Below are positions 9,514-22,128 of a DNA stretch of 64,000 nucleotides, piece by piece. The notes beneath the pieces are model-generated. The model searched no databases, had not been told where the DNA came from, and saw only the letters and a list, made by a program, of their open reading frames with translations. The translations under genes and the position numbers were made by a program. How positions within the stretch are numbered: the first letter of the stretch is position 1; every line of letters starts with the position of its first letter. This DNA is from Mimachlamys varia (Eukaryota; Mollusca; Bivalvia; Pectinida; Pectinidae): the NCBI GenBank assembly GCA_947623455.1, contig OX392535.1:33194688-33258687 (forward strand), given 5' to 3'.

Positions 9514-11280
9514 TATGTCTCTTGTTGTTCTGGGGTGCTTTGTCTATTAGAATCATTGTGGGGTTATCTAATGGTGGTTTGTCTAAAGATGATTGAGCCC
9601 TTAATTGTGGGATTGATATGTCTCTTGTTGTTCTGGGGTGCTTGTCTATTAGAGTCATTGTGGGGTTATCTAATGTTGGATTGTCTAAGTATGGTATAAG
9701 CCTTTGTGGGGTTGATATGTCTCTTGTTGTTCTGGGGTGCTTTGTCTATTAGAATCATTGTGGGGTTATCTAATGTTGGATTGTCTAAGTATGGTATAAG
9801 CCTTTGTGGGGTTGATATGTCTCTTGTTGTTCTGGGGTGGTCTGTCTATCAGAATCATTGTGGGGTTATCTAATGGTGGTTTGTCTAAAGATGATTGAGC
9901 CCTTAATTGTGGGGTTGATATGTCTCTTGTTGTTCTGGGGTGCTTTGTCTATTAGAGTCATTGTGGGGTTATCTAATGTTGGATTGTGGGGTGGTTTGTC
10001 TAAAGATGATTGAGCCCTTAATTGTGGGGTTGATATGTCTCTTGTTGTTCTGGGGTGCTTTGTCTATTAGAGTCATTGTGGGGTTATCTAATGTTGGATT
10101 GTGGGGTGGTTTGTCTAAAGATGATTGAGCCCTTAATTGTGGGGTTGATATGTCTCTTGTTGTTCTGGGGTGCTTTGTCTATTAGAGTCATTGTGGGGTT
10201 ATCTAATGTTGGATTGTGGGGTGGTTTGTCTAAAGATGATTGAGCCCTTAATTGTGGGGTTGATATGTCTCTTGTTGTTCTGGGGTGCTCTGTCTACTAG
10301 AATCATTGTGGGGTTATCTAATGTTGGATTGTGGGGTGGTTTGTCTAAAGATGATTGAGCCCTTAATTGTGGGGTTGATATGTCTGGTGTTGTTCTGGGC
10401 TGCTCTGTCTATTAGAGTCATTGTAGGGTTACCTTTATTGGTTTGTGGGGTGGTTTGTCTAAAGATAGTATGAGCCTTTGTGGGGTTGATTTGTGTTGTT
10501 GATATTTAGGTTGGTCAATCCTTTAGATCATTGTTGCTATAGGGATGTTGGTTTGTGAAGTATTGCTCCATTTCTACTTCTATTGGGATGTCATTTCCAA
10601 CAATGGTTATATTACAGCAAGGTTGCTTTTTTGTTTGCAGATAATTTAATCAAATTATAATTCTTGAATTCTTTTCAGTTTGCGGTTGTAAAACATGTGT
10701 AAACCATAAAATAAAGTAATTGTTCTTGGTCGTGGTATTGAATCAAATAATGATTTAGCAATCATTAAAACCTGCATATTCTATTTTACAACCAGTTAAT
10801 GTGGTTTGTGACAAATACTTCTATGGACAGACAACCCCCATTATAGATCATTTCAGTTCTGTAGATTAACCCCAAACATATTTACAGACATATATACCCC
10901 ATGATGTTTTTCAGGTATGGACTTGAAAACCCCAGAAATAAAGACGCGTACCCCAATATGTATCTCCTGTAAGAAATCCTGACGTGCACCCCACATTGTC
11001 AGTTTGTACAGAAGCGTAACCCCACAATGAAAAATTTGCACAATGTATCTCTCGTCTGTACGTCCGTCTGTCTGTCCGTCTGTCCGTAGAAAAATGTTGT
11101 CCGGACAACTTCTCCTAAACTACTGGATCGATTTCAATAAAACTTGGCAGTATTGTTGGGGACCATGTGTAGATGTGCATGCAGGGTTTCGTTTGTCAAA
11201 ATTTTGGTTGCCATGGTAACCAGGTCACTATACACAGGTTTCCATAATAAAATGTTGTCCGGACAACTTCTCCTAAACTA
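9514..11280 (+). repeat. 1,767-bp direct tandem duplication, unit B
   Basis: Second copy of the segment described for unit A, in the same orientation and nearly identical. It begins with 'TATGTCTCTTGTTGTTCTGG' in mid satellite and ends in mid 158-bp repeat, after which the original 158-bp array continues. Either a recent unequal exchange or an assembly artefact would explain it. Confidence 0.92.
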
Positions 11281-11830
11281 CTGGATCGATTTCAATAAAA
11301 CTTTGCAGTATTGTTGGGGACTATGTGTAGATGTGCATGCAGAGTTTCGTTTGTCAAAATTTTGGTTGCCATGGTAACCAGGTCACTATACACAGGTTTC
11401 CGTAATAACGTGTTGTCCGGACAACTTCCTATAAACCACTGGATCGAGTTTAATGAAACTTGGCAGTATTGTTGGGGACCATGTGTAGATGTGCATGCAG
11501 AGTTTTGTTTGTCAAAATTTTGGTTACCATGGTAACCAGGTCACTATACACAGGTTTCCATTATAATGTGTTGTCCGGACAACTCCTCCTAAACTACTGG
11601 ATCAATTTCAGTGAAACTTGGCAGTATTGTTGGGGACCATGTATAGATTTGCATACAGGGTTTCGTTTGTCAAAATTTTGGTTGCCATGGTAATGAGGTG
11701 ACTATACACAGGTTTCCGTAATAACATGACGTCTGGACAACTTCTTCTAAACTACTGAGTCATTTTCAATGAAACTTCGCAGTAAGTAATGTTGAGGATT
11801 ACTATACACAGGTTAAATTTCAGCCATGTA
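11086..11830 (+). repeat. 158-bp satellite array
   Basis: 'TTGTCCGGACAACT' starts at 11097, 11255, 11413 and 11571, with a decayed form near 11729, an exact 158-bp period. Each unit holds 'CTAAACTACTGGATCGATTT', 'GGCAGTATTGTTGGGGACC', 'GTTGCCATGGTAACCAGGTC' and 'ACTATACACAGGTTTCC'. The first unit also appears at 9330-9513 within the upstream duplicate. TTGTCCGGACAA and TTGCCATGGTAA are near-palindromes. Confidence 0.92.
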
Positions 11831-11985
11831 TAAGTCTACCAACACATCGTAGAGGAGGACTGCTGGACCAAATCTACATCAACTTTCCTATGAGGGGTGT
11901 CCTGGTCGATATTCTTCCAAAGCACTACTCGGACCATTTTCTCATATCACTGGCTTTCCCATGGGCTAATTTACACCACTATTAA
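11821..11985 (+). pseudogene. Non-LTR retrotransposon endonuclease remnant
   Basis: A short open segment reads THRRGGLLDQIYINFP, then VLVDILPKHYSDHFLISLAF, ending at TAA 11983-11985. The pattern 'THRxGGxLDxIxxN......V.....SDHxLI' is the C-terminal end of the APE-type endonuclease/exonuclease/phosphatase domain of LINE elements, where the SDH triad carries the catalytic Asp-His. No reverse transcriptase follows and no start precedes, so it is a fragment directly abutting the 158-bp satellite. Confidence 0.65.
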
Positions 11986-13109
11986 TATAAACGTAAGATG
12001 CATTGTATTGAAACAATCAGCATCATAAATTTTCTTATTAATATGTATATCACCTTTCTTTATTCATTCAGTGAGTTTCACAAGTTGAAACATACATATG
12101 CATCCACATTGTTGATATGAAATCTACACTGTAATGTATGTAAGACCAAAGGTGCCTTCTTTGTTTTTGTTTTTTAGATATGCGGTGATACATAGTAATA
12201 TAAAATAATACATTATATAATGCATGTTATATACAACTTGTACTACATCATGTTTTTGACACCTCTAATAAGAGGTAGCGGGGGGGTATTAGTCAGCCAT
12301 CGGCTTACAGTTCTAGTTTTTTGATGTCTAGGCAAAGAATCTTTCTCAATATGTTACTTCAGCCAGGGCCAGAAGTTTACCTTTAAAGTTTTAATTTTGA
12401 TTGTCATGAAATATAAAAGTTAACAAGAATGTGTATCAAAGCTACAGGTCTATGTAAGGTTATTTTCTTTACAATAGTTTTCTGACCCAAGACAGTCACA
12501 GTTACAATAGCATTATGCCATACAGATACTCTAATCGTACCCCAATGACCATTTTTTTTTGTTGTTAATTGATTTATAATTGTTTAACAATTTAAAATTT
12601 AAATTCCAATCTTGAACAATCTGCAATTTGGAATTAATTTGTTATAAAAAAAAATCATTCAAACATAACATAGCCCTTTAATGGATTTACATGTATGTAC
12701 TGTATGTCGAGATAGAAATATTTACGTATGTACTGGTAGTGAGTGAGACAAGAGTCACAGTGATAATCAAGGTTTTGTTGGGGTAGATGTCACGATACAT
12801 GATTAGTGTCGGTGATATGTGACTTGAGTGTCAGGGATACGTAACCAGTATTTCTGATCGTGTGTATTGAGGCTGATAGACCAAAGACAAGACAGATACA
12901 ATCACGCTATTAATGGGGGTTTTATAGACACGTAATAACCATGTAATTGTTCTGGCTGTATTACAATAAAGGGTATTCATTTGATTCTACAGACATTCTG
13001 AATTACTGGTCTTCAGGAGTTAGGTCTGTGGAGGGGGAGTTCAAGGGTTGGGGGGGTTCTGCTACAGCTACTGGTTGTTTTTGATACTAAAGAATTCTTT
13101 GGAAATAGA
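11986..13109. other. Intergenic, no feature recognised
   Basis: AT-rich sequence with no supported gene or repeat. A G-rich patch (near 12281) and several homopolymer runs are the only notable points. Confidence 0.5.
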
Positions 13110-15747
13110 GATGTCAGTTGGTTGTTTTCAGTTTTAATATAACAGGAATGTCAATTGGTTGTCTTCAGGTTTAATATAACAGGAATGTCAATTGGTTGTC
13201 TTTAGATTTAATATAACAAGAATGTCAATTGGTTGTCTTTAGATTTAATATAACAGGAATGTCAATTGGTTGTCTTTAGATTTAAAATAACAGGAATGTC
13301 AATTGGTTGTCTTAAGATTTAATATAACAGGAATGTCAATTGGTTGTCTTTAGATTTAATGTAACAGGAATGTCAATTTGTTGTCTTTAGATTTAGTATA
13401 ATAGGAATGTCAATTGGTTGTCTTTAGATTTAATGTAACAGGGATGTCAATTGGTTGTCTTTAGATTTAATATAATAGGAATGTCAATTGGTTGTCTTTA
13501 GATTTAATGTAACAGGAATGCCAATTGGTTGTCTTTAGATTTAATGTAACAGGAATGTCAATTGGTTGTCTTTAGATTTAATATAATAGGAATGTCAATT
13601 GGTTGTCTTTAGATTTAATATAACAGGAATGTCAATTGGTTGTCTTTAGATTTAATATAATAGGAATGTCAATTGGTTGTCTTAAGATTTAATATAACAG
13701 GAATGTCAGTTGGTTGTCTACAGTTTTAATATAACAGGAATGTCAAGTGGTTGTGTTTAGATTTAATATAACGGGAATGTCAATTGGTTGCCTTTAGATT
13801 TAATATAACAGGAATGTCAGTTGGTTGTCTACAGTTTTAATATAACAGGAATGTCAAATGGTTGTGTTTAGATTTAATATAACAGGAATGTCAATTGGTT
13901 GTCTTTACTCTTTAGATTTAATATAACAGGAATGACAATTGGTTGTCTTAAGATTTAATATAACAGGAATGTCAATTGGTTGTCTTTAGATTTAATATAA
14001 CAGGAATGTCAATTGGTTGTCTTTAGATTTAATATAATAGGAATGTCAATTGGTTGTCTTCAGATTTGAAATAGTACTGATGTCAATATTGGATGTCTCT
14101 CTGATGAATACAACTGGGACATTAATTTGTTGTCTTTATATTGAATTTAACTGGAATGTCAATTGGTTGTCTTTAGATTTAATGTAACAGGAATGTCAAT
14201 TTGTTGTCTTTAGATTTAGTATAATAGGAATGTCAATTGGTTGTCTTTAGATTTAATGTAACAGGAATGCCAATTGGTTGTCTTTAGATTTAATGTAACA
14301 GGAATGTCAATTGGTTGTCTTTAGATTTAATATAATAGAAATGTCAATTGGTTGTCTTTAGATTTAATGTAACAGGAATGCCAATTGGTTGTCTTTAGAT
14401 CTAATATAACAGGAATGTCAATTGGTTGTCTTTAGATTTAATGTAACAGGAATGTCAATTGGTTGTCTTTAGATCTAATATAACAGGAATGTCAATTGGT
14501 TGTCTTTAGATTTAATGTAACAGGAATGTCAATTGGTTGTCTTTAGATCTAATATAACAGGAATGTCAATTGGTTGTCTTTAGATTTAATGTAACAGGAA
14601 TGTCAATTGGTTGTCTTTAGATCTAATATAACAGGAATGTCAATTGGTTGTCTTTAGATTTAATATAACAGGAATGTCAATTGGTTGTCTTTAGATTTAA
14701 TATAACAGGAATGTCAATTGGTTGTGTTTAGATTTAATATAATAGGAATGTCAATTGGTTGTCTTTAGATTTGATGTAACAGGAATGTCAATTGGTTGTC
14801 TTTAGATTTGATGTAACAGGAATGTCAATTGGTTGTCTTTAGATTTAATATAACAGGAATGTCAATTGGTTGTGTTTAGATTTAATATAATAGGAATGTC
14901 AATTGGTTGTCTTTAGATTTGATGTAACAGGAATGTCAATTGGTTGTCTTTAGATTTGATGTAACAGGAATGTCAATTGGTTTTCTTTAGATTTAATATA
15001 ATAGGAATGTCAATTGGTTGTCTTTAGATTTAATATAATAGAAATGTCAAATGGTTGTGTTTAGATTTAATATAACAGGAATGTCAATTGGTTGTCTTTA
15101 GATTTAATATAATAGGAATGTCAAATGGTTGTGTTTAGATTTAATATAACAGGAATGTCAATTGGTTGTCTTTAAATGTAATATAACAGGGATGTCAATT
15201 GGTTGTCTTTAGATTTAATGTAACAGGAATGTCAATTGGTTGTCTTTAGATTTCATTTAACTGGAATGTCAATTGGTTGTCTTTAAATGTAATATAACAG
15301 GGATGTCAATTGGTTGTCTTTAGATTTAATGTAACAGGAATGTCAATTGGTTGTCTTTAGATTTCATTTAACTGGAATGTCAATTGGTTGTCTTTAGATT
15401 TAATATAATAGGAATGTCAAATGGTTGTGTTTAGATTTAATATAACAGGAATGTCAATTGGTTGTCTTTAAATGTAATATAACAGGGATGTCAATTGGTT
15501 GTCTTTAGATTTAATGTAACAGGAATGTCAATTGGTTGTCTTTAGATTTAATTTAACTGGAATGTCAATTGGTTGTCTTCAGATTTGAAATAGTACTGAT
15601 GTCAATATTGGATGTCTCTGTGATGAATACAACTGGGACATTATTTTGTTGTCTTTATATTGAATTTAACTGGAATGTCAATTGGTTGTCTTTAGATTTG
15701 AAATAAAAGGTAAATCAGTTGGTTGTCTTTAGATCTAATCCAACAGG
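13110..15747 (+). repeat. 37-bp minisatellite with higher-order structure, about 70 copies
   Basis: The unit is built from 'AGGAATGTCAATTGGTTGTC' and 'TTTAGATTTAATATAAC', 37 bp in total, repeated over 2.6 kb. Variants (ATATAAC, ATGTAAC, AGATCTAAT, ATTTCATTTAACT) are not random. They alternate as 74-bp dimers around 14370-14640 and recur as longer blocks around 15170-15560. A diverged insert containing 'GAAATAGTACTGATGTCAAT' appears twice (about 14060-14150 and 15585-15675). Confidence 0.93.
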
Positions 15748-16090
15748 GATTGGTCACTTTGGTGTGTGAATTTGAGATCATATACAACACAACGGTGAGG
15801 TCACCTGGATGTCCTTAAACTGAATGTCAGAAGGACATATCTTTGGTGACCTCCTACTTAATACAATGGCGAGGTAGTCCTTGTTTAGTAAGTGAAAAAG
15901 AAGACTTTAAATATTTCTCAATCTTACATCATTATTTTCAGACTTTAAAGACATATATACAATGGGTTTCCTTAAGGGACTTTTCCTCATTCATGCTTGG
16001 AAAAATAATGGTGTAATGGCATTGCATGTATCTACAAAGTATTCAAACAAACACTGAACTGAATAAATACATTTGACAATATAATTACAC
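15748..16090. other. Intergenic, no feature recognised
   Basis: Short AT-rich stretch between the 37-bp minisatellite and a SINE. Nothing further was recognised. Confidence 0.5.
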
Positions 16091-16091
16091 A

Positions 16092-16255
16092 TTTGGGTGG
16101 TCTCATGGCATAATGGATAGTGCTCTCGTCTTAAGTCAAGACAGCTGGGGTTTGAATCCCCATTTAGACCTGAAGAGGTATATGGGGTCAAGGTACCTCT
16201 CAACCACCATAGGTTTTCTGCAGGGAATCCAGTTTTTTCCGTCATTAATTAATAA
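16092..16255 (+). mobile_element. tRNA-derived SINE
   Basis: The head has A-box-like TCATGGCATAATGGATAG (from about 16103) and B-box-like GGTTTGAATCCC (16149-16160). The body ends with 'TAGGTTTTCTGCAGGGAATC' and 'CAGTTTTTTCCGTCATTAAT', a core shared in diverged form with the SINEs at 31397 and 60180. No acceptor stem pairs, so it is not a tRNA gene. Confidence 0.68.
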
Positions 16256-16880
16256 CCAGTGATAATAGTGATTATGTAAGTTTTTTATAACTTGTTTCAT
16301 AATTGTTGCGAAAAACAGTTATAATTAAAAAAAAAACATGCATTAATTCCTGTACATAATTGAAATCTTCAAATAAGAAGTAAGAGTTTTGGAAAAAATC
16401 ATCTGTTTTATCGTATCCTCATCATAACTAAAGAAGCATTTAACATATGTTCTTCTACTTTTCACACGAAAAAACCGATAAAACCCTCAGCTTGTTGTAC
16501 AATCTCCAAAAATATTACAGCAGTTCAGTGTTTTGAGGGTTTCCAGGTAAGATGTGTTTGTAAACCATGTCCCACTTTAGACTTAGATGGATCGACTTCA
16601 GCTGTCGGCCTAGATGTATACATGTGTTTATACAACATCCATCCCAATTTTCTCTAAGAGAATTGGCAAAAATTCTTTGTGTTTATATATATATGTGTGC
16701 ATATTTTGTGGCAGATTGAGAGGTTTTTATTTGTTTATGTGATAGTATAGTGTATAATGGCAAATTTGATAATTAACTTTAATTATAAATAGATAAATAT
16801 CTTGCAAAGAAAATGCAATATGAATTTTTTGTAAAAATCAGGACACAGGACGTCAACCTGTATTTAGCTGCTGGAGTGTT

Positions 16881-16901
16881 GGGGGGGGGGGGGGGGGGGG
16901 G
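16881..16901 (+). repeat. Poly-G tract, 21 G
   Basis: An uninterrupted run of 21 G is visible. Such a run can fold into G-quadruplex DNA and is also prone to polymerase slippage and sequencing error, so its exact length may be unreliable. Confidence 0.95.
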
Positions 16902-17865
16902 TGTTGTGGTCACAGCTATGTTTCCAATTTACAGTTATCTGTTTGTGATCATCATGGAGTAGTTAAAGGTACATTTAGTTGAGTTATGTATAAATAATGA
17001 CCTGATAAATCATGGTTTTTTTAGAGGGGGTAGGTTGAATAAGTGGGATTACTTTAACAGAATCACAGTGTGGATCTTCCATCTTTTCATTCTTGTAGAG
17101 GTAAACACTCCTTCATTACCCTTCATTTATAAACTTGGCTTACCCAGGCTTTTGATTTGGTCAAGTTCATGTGTGACTTTAGGGGAGGACAGGATATTGA
17201 AGTTGAGTTGATCAATTTTGTGATCATAAAGTTGTCTGACCAAGTCAAGAAAGATGACGTTGATGTTTACAATCAGCTAAGGTTTAAGTAAATAAAACAT
17301 TGAACTTTCCTAACAAACAACCTTTCAAAAACAGATGGGATATTGTAAGTCTTGACATGTGACATGTAGGAAGTGTGGAAGGATTCGAGTCCCTGTAAAA
17401 GTAGAGTAAAAACTACTTTATACATACACTATTACATATAAACATCAAACGGTAAACAATCAAGAGAAGATCTAGGGAATGAGTACACAAGTCAGGAGAT
17501 GGGAATGTATCCCGGTGCAGTTGTATGGAATCTTGTATGATATATTGGTGCTTAAAGCCTACTCTCAGAAACTCTTTCTGGTTGTGAGCTTATAAAAATA
17601 CAGACATATATTTAAAGATATTAAGATATTTAGAGAAATAAACATATTAAAGAAATTAACATATGAAGAGATCTTAACATATTTAAAATATAAGCATAAA
17701 CAATAAGCCAATGCTTGTTAATTATCCCATCCATTTTTTTTCAGGTGATTTGAATTAATTTTCAGTTATGATAATTACCCCATTTCCTACATTTTGGAGT
17801 GGTCCCCAGTGTTTACTTCAATTCTTTATGAGAAAAAGACTTCAGAGACATTTATACCTTTACTA

Positions 17866-17937
17866 CATTTCTCCCCTGAAATTTTATAATGGACTAGTCT
17901 AACCTTTGAACTGGAAGAGTTTAAGTCTTCAGGGGTC
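17866..17937 (+). repeat. Hairpin MITE (CACCCCTGAA family), forward, degenerate
   Basis: 'CTCCCCTGAAATTTTATAAT' on the left and 'AAGTCTTCAGGGGT' on the right bracket 'CTAACCTTTGAACTGGAAGA', the family's centre. One of about 13 copies in the window. Confidence 0.7.
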
Positions 17938-18738
17938 ATAAATAGTCGTAATTCTGCATGAGTACTAATCTTCTAAAATCTTAAACATTTTGAGATAGAT
18001 TCCAAATTTAAAAAAAAAAAATTATATTTGTATGAAATGTGCCATGTACAATTGCGCTTTGTAAAAATAAGGCCGTAGACTGTGGCACTAATTACATAAC
18101 TGGTGATGAGGATCTGTTCCCAGCTGGAAGATCATGAAACGGGAATGTTTGACTTTCTGGGCAGTTGTATAGCTATAAGCTGTGGAAATATTACAGGTTT
18201 CATGTAAAATAGGGCAACTATAATCATAGCTCTCAAGTACACGAGAGGAAGTAATGAAGACTCCTGCTCCAAAGATGTTTTTTGTAATCCCGATCACTGT
18301 GTGTATATATCTATAATAAACAAACCAACACATATATCTATATCATACTGACCAAAGAGGGAGCCTTGTATATAAAACTGATAGGCCTCATCAGGAGCTT
18401 CTTTCATCTTCCAGAGCTATACTGTTAGACAGGGAATAGGCCATCATGTTACATAGTCTGATATCAGCGTCATGAGCAGTGATCCCGAGTCATGAGCAGT
18501 GATGCCATTCATCCCGATGTTAGAGGCACATATTGATATATTTCAGTGTACATATTGATGTGAGACATTCATGAAAAATTACTTAAGAATTTTTTTTGAT
18601 GAAATTTGGTATTTTGTTGTTAAAGCAAGCATTGTACATGTTAGTCAATGAAGATATTTGTCTCTGGGAGTCACATATTATAAATATCCTGACAAAATAA
18701 CATTCAAAATTGAAATTTATTTTTCACAAATTTTTAGA

Positions 18739-19130
18739 TTAAAGGCCCAATATACGTAACTTTCGGCAAATCTTGAAGCGAAAATCAAGCTTAATAGCTT
18801 ATAATATTTATAGATTTAGTTAAGATTAACTGATATCAGCAATATTCAAGATGAATTCTTTCGCGTTTACCGGTACAGCAGCAGTTGAAACACGCTATTT
18901 GTAAACACTCGTCCATTTCGAACCGTCTGCTACCTTCGGTTTGTTGTTGAAGTGGGCCCCACCTGCATTATTTTCAATTCTTTGGATTTTGTTGTCCAAA
19001 GTTTCTTGTTAGTTACCGCTCAGGTTTACTTCGTTTAAGGCTTATTTTTGCATGGTTATCAACTGGATTTTTTTCAGAATTTTTCAGAATCACGAAAATT
19101 TCCCTGAAGTTACGTATATTGGGCCTTTAA
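18739..19130 (+). mobile_element. 392-bp MITE with perfect 24-bp inverted ends and TTAA borders
   Basis: It begins TTAAAGGCCCAATATACGTA and ends with the exact reverse complement, TACGTATATTGGGCCTTTAA (24 bp matched in all). If TTAA is the target duplication, the element is 18743-19126 and piggyBac-like. A second copy lies inverted at 30377-30770. The interior is non-coding. Confidence 0.85.
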
Positions 19131-21402
19131 ATCATTTTATGAAAATGAATGAATTTGCAATGTATTTTAGACCTTAAAAAGTATTAGTTAATGGAAATAT
19201 AATATGGGTCAAACTTATCAGACCACTGGGTCTTCTGACACATTATGGTATCCAACAAAATAATTTACAAATGAAATCTTGTATATTTTTACATTCTGTC
19301 TATTTTGACCTCAATATTGTATCCATGCTTTACCTTTGACCTAATTATAAAAAAAAAACTATAATTTTATTACAAATTTTATCAACTGATATATTACTCT
19401 GTCTTGTTGGGCCAGATGGAAGCCGTGAGGGGGGTCTAATGTGGGGAAAAATCAGAGAAGCTGCAGTCCATTTATGGAACAAACATTAACAAAATAAAAA
19501 GGAATTTAAGGTACATGCATTTAAAAATATTTAGATTTTAACAGAGAGAAATGTACTTAATGAAGAGTTAGTATAATAAAGAACAGCACTATTTTTATCT
19601 CATTATTATTTGTACTCAAAGCCTTATGTTCAGTGAAATGTTGGTAAATACAGGACTAATATGCCTTTTTGTACCGATAAAATATGTAGTAACTTATGTG
19701 TAATATTAGATCTAAAACACGTTACACACATGTGTTCCCTCACGAAAACCTATCAGACTGTACAAGCTATTATGTATATTTCCATATCTATATTGAACTA
19801 TCTGCTTTGAAGTGGGACAAGTATCTTCAATAGCAAGATATGATATAAGGCTAAAATTTAAAACAATTAATTCTTATCTACAATATAAATAGGTTGGGAA
19901 CACTTAAATCCATATATAAAGTCTCTGTATATATCTGTATATGAACTAAATCATTTACCTGGTAACTGAACCCTCAGGTTTTTAATTTAAAAAAAAAGGT
20001 ACTCACTTGACTTTAAAAGTTCATTTTGCTTCTAATTTTTGTGTTCTTTGAACCCGGTATATCATGGACATTTCTGAAAGAAGATTTGGGTCTTTTTGGC
20101 TTTTGGTTTGGGAAAAATTCATTTTGCAACATTTAATTTGCTTATAAAAAAGATTTGACTGTCAGAATTTTGCCTGTGGTTCGTAGTAGAAATAAGTGTT
20201 CCAGCATAAGTATTAAGCTTGAAATTTTTTTTCTTTTTTCGAAGATGGAATCTTCAAAGTTATATCAGATAACCTCATGTAAATATTTCTGTTTATAAAA
20301 AACCTATTGTGAATCATTTGATATTACAGAGATTATGATTTTGTGATTATTTCGTTTGAACTGTTTTCAAAGGAAAGATGAGCTAATTGGTCAATGATGT
20401 ATGCATTAATGACTAAGACGTAATGTTTATGTGTGTGATGATAGGGTATCTATAGAAGTATATGCCACAGTTTATTATCATTTTTTGTTTCTTCCCAGTC
20501 GTGTGCACACAGGCAAATAAGCACAGGCCTCCGGTTACTTATAATAGTGCTGCCGAACTTGTCAGCAGTAAAAGTTTAAAGTTACCAACTTGTTTGAATT
20601 GTTTCGACTGTCATCAATGTTGTAACAGTTTATCACAACCGATATGCGCAGATCCACAAAACAGTTAACGGTAATTTAAAAAAAACTATGTGATCCATTT
20701 CTATTGGTCCAACAAAGAAGTCAAGTGAATTACCTAGGTGGATTGGTAAAAACAAAGAACACCTAATTAAAGCTTCATAACCAGTCCTTTGGATACACGT
20801 TTGGTTTGGAATAGATACCGATCTCTGTCAATTTAATTACATGGTATTAGATGTTTATCGTTATACAATAGACTGAATAGGCCAACAGTTGCGTGGCATG
20901 CACCCTTTGTTATTTAAGTGTTCGGGTCCGTGTATCCGCGCTGGTAATGGTAGGCATTAGGACTAGGAATGAATTGTCTGGCGATGGTGCGTCACCTCCA
21001 ATACCATCTATAACCTTTATGTTCCACATGGACAATCAATGTCTTTTGGACAATCATACTGAAATAATATCAAGTTTACATTCAAAACATCAAAACCCTG
21101 GTACAATGATCACAATTAATACCACTATGAACACGACTGGCCTTACGTAAAGTCTGGTAACATTGTCGGTACCGGGGTGGCAAAAAACTGCTCAGATGTG
21201 CCTCTCATTAGTAGGCCCTCGAACACTTTCATGCTGAGAACAATTTCGAGTCCATGTGAAGACTACAGTTTCTGTTAAAATGAAGCCGTAGAGATACACA
21301 AACTGATCGCCAGTTCATAGACAGAGCTTGTGTGGAATGGATTCTTCGTACTTAAGTGTTCACTAAATATACCTGAGTGTACAGTGTAAGCCAACTAGCA
21401 TC
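19131..21402. other. Upstream region of the sodium/calcium exchanger gene
   Basis: AT-rich to about 20.4 kb, then more mixed composition up to the first coding exon. The promoter and any non-coding first exon could be in 20450-21400 or further upstream. No TATA box, CpG island or convincing splice junction could be fixed. In the reading frame of the exchanger a TAA at 21364-21366 lies 36 nt before the ATG. Confidence 0.5.
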
Positions 21403-22128
21403 ATGTCGCAGTTTTTTCTACGGACGGATTATGATGATGGCTATATCGTGGAATATATGTCTAGCAATACAAGTAGAATTTGTGAAAGCAGAATTTCACT
21501 ACCGGCAGACAACCTTTGGAACGATGGTGTCCGAGGGTTTCTGTATCTTTTGGCAATGTGCTATATCTTCTTAGGTATTGCAGTTGCTTCAGATATTTTC
21601 ATGAATAGTATTGAAATCATGACAAGTAAAAAAAGAACTGTTTTAAGATATGATCCTGAAAAGGGGGAAGCTCATGAAGTGCAAATTTTAGTTTGGAACG
21701 AGACCGTAGCAAATTTAACTTTAATGGCTCTGGGTTCGAGTGCTCCGGAGATTCTATTAGCAGTTATAGAAACAGCAACAAATCTAGGCGAGGATATAGG
21801 GGACTCTTTAGGAACCTTCACTATTCTGGGAAGTGCTGCATTCAATTTACTGGTCATCTCATCCGTGTGTATAGTAAGTCTTGAACCTGGCAACACTAAA
21901 CGCATTAAAGAATTCGGTGTGTTCCTCATGACAGCAACTTGGTCGTTGTGGGCCTATATATGGATGCTGCTCGTTGTGCAATACATTACCCCGGGGGTCA
22001 TAGACCCGTGGGAGGCATGGGTTACCCTCGGATATATGCCTGTGTTTGTCATCCTCGCCTACTGTCAGGATAACGGCTGGTGGTTGAGTAGATGCAAGAA
22101 AGATTCCCAAGTAGAGGATTCCCATGCA
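21403..22128 (+). CDS. Sodium/calcium exchanger (NCX/SLC8 type), first coding exon: N-terminal membrane half
   Basis: This exon encodes 242 residues of a plasma-membrane Na+/Ca2+ antiporter that uses the sodium gradient to extrude calcium. After a 42-residue extracellular start without an obvious signal peptide come five hydrophobic spans: about 43-67 ([20 protein letters not shown]), 98-123, 137-160, 170-195 and 204-222. The alpha-1 repeat is complete, with [20 protein letters not shown] at 98-117 (ion-binding Glu116) and GSAAFNLL at 143-150. [12 protein letters not shown] and the following CQDNGWW mark entry into the cytoplasmic loop. The match to NCX1-3 is clear throughout ([23 protein letters not shown], PGVxxxWE). 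ATG 21403 is the first Met after an in-frame TAA at 21364. The exon ends GCA|gtaagtata in phase 0; frame read-through adds only a meaningless tail. Which SLC8 paralogue it is cannot be told. Confidence 0.95.

Larger units (their letters stand above)
16256..18738. other. Intergenic with a long G run and one hairpin repeat
   Basis: Apart from a run of 21 G at 16881-16901 and one CACCCCTGAA-type hairpin at 17866-17937, nothing is recognised in these 2.5 kb of AT-rich DNA. Confidence 0.5.

Noticed and set aside
13110..15747. CRISPR-like array of regular 37-bp repeats
   Set aside because: The units are contiguous without spacers and the sequence is eukaryotic, so this is a minisatellite.
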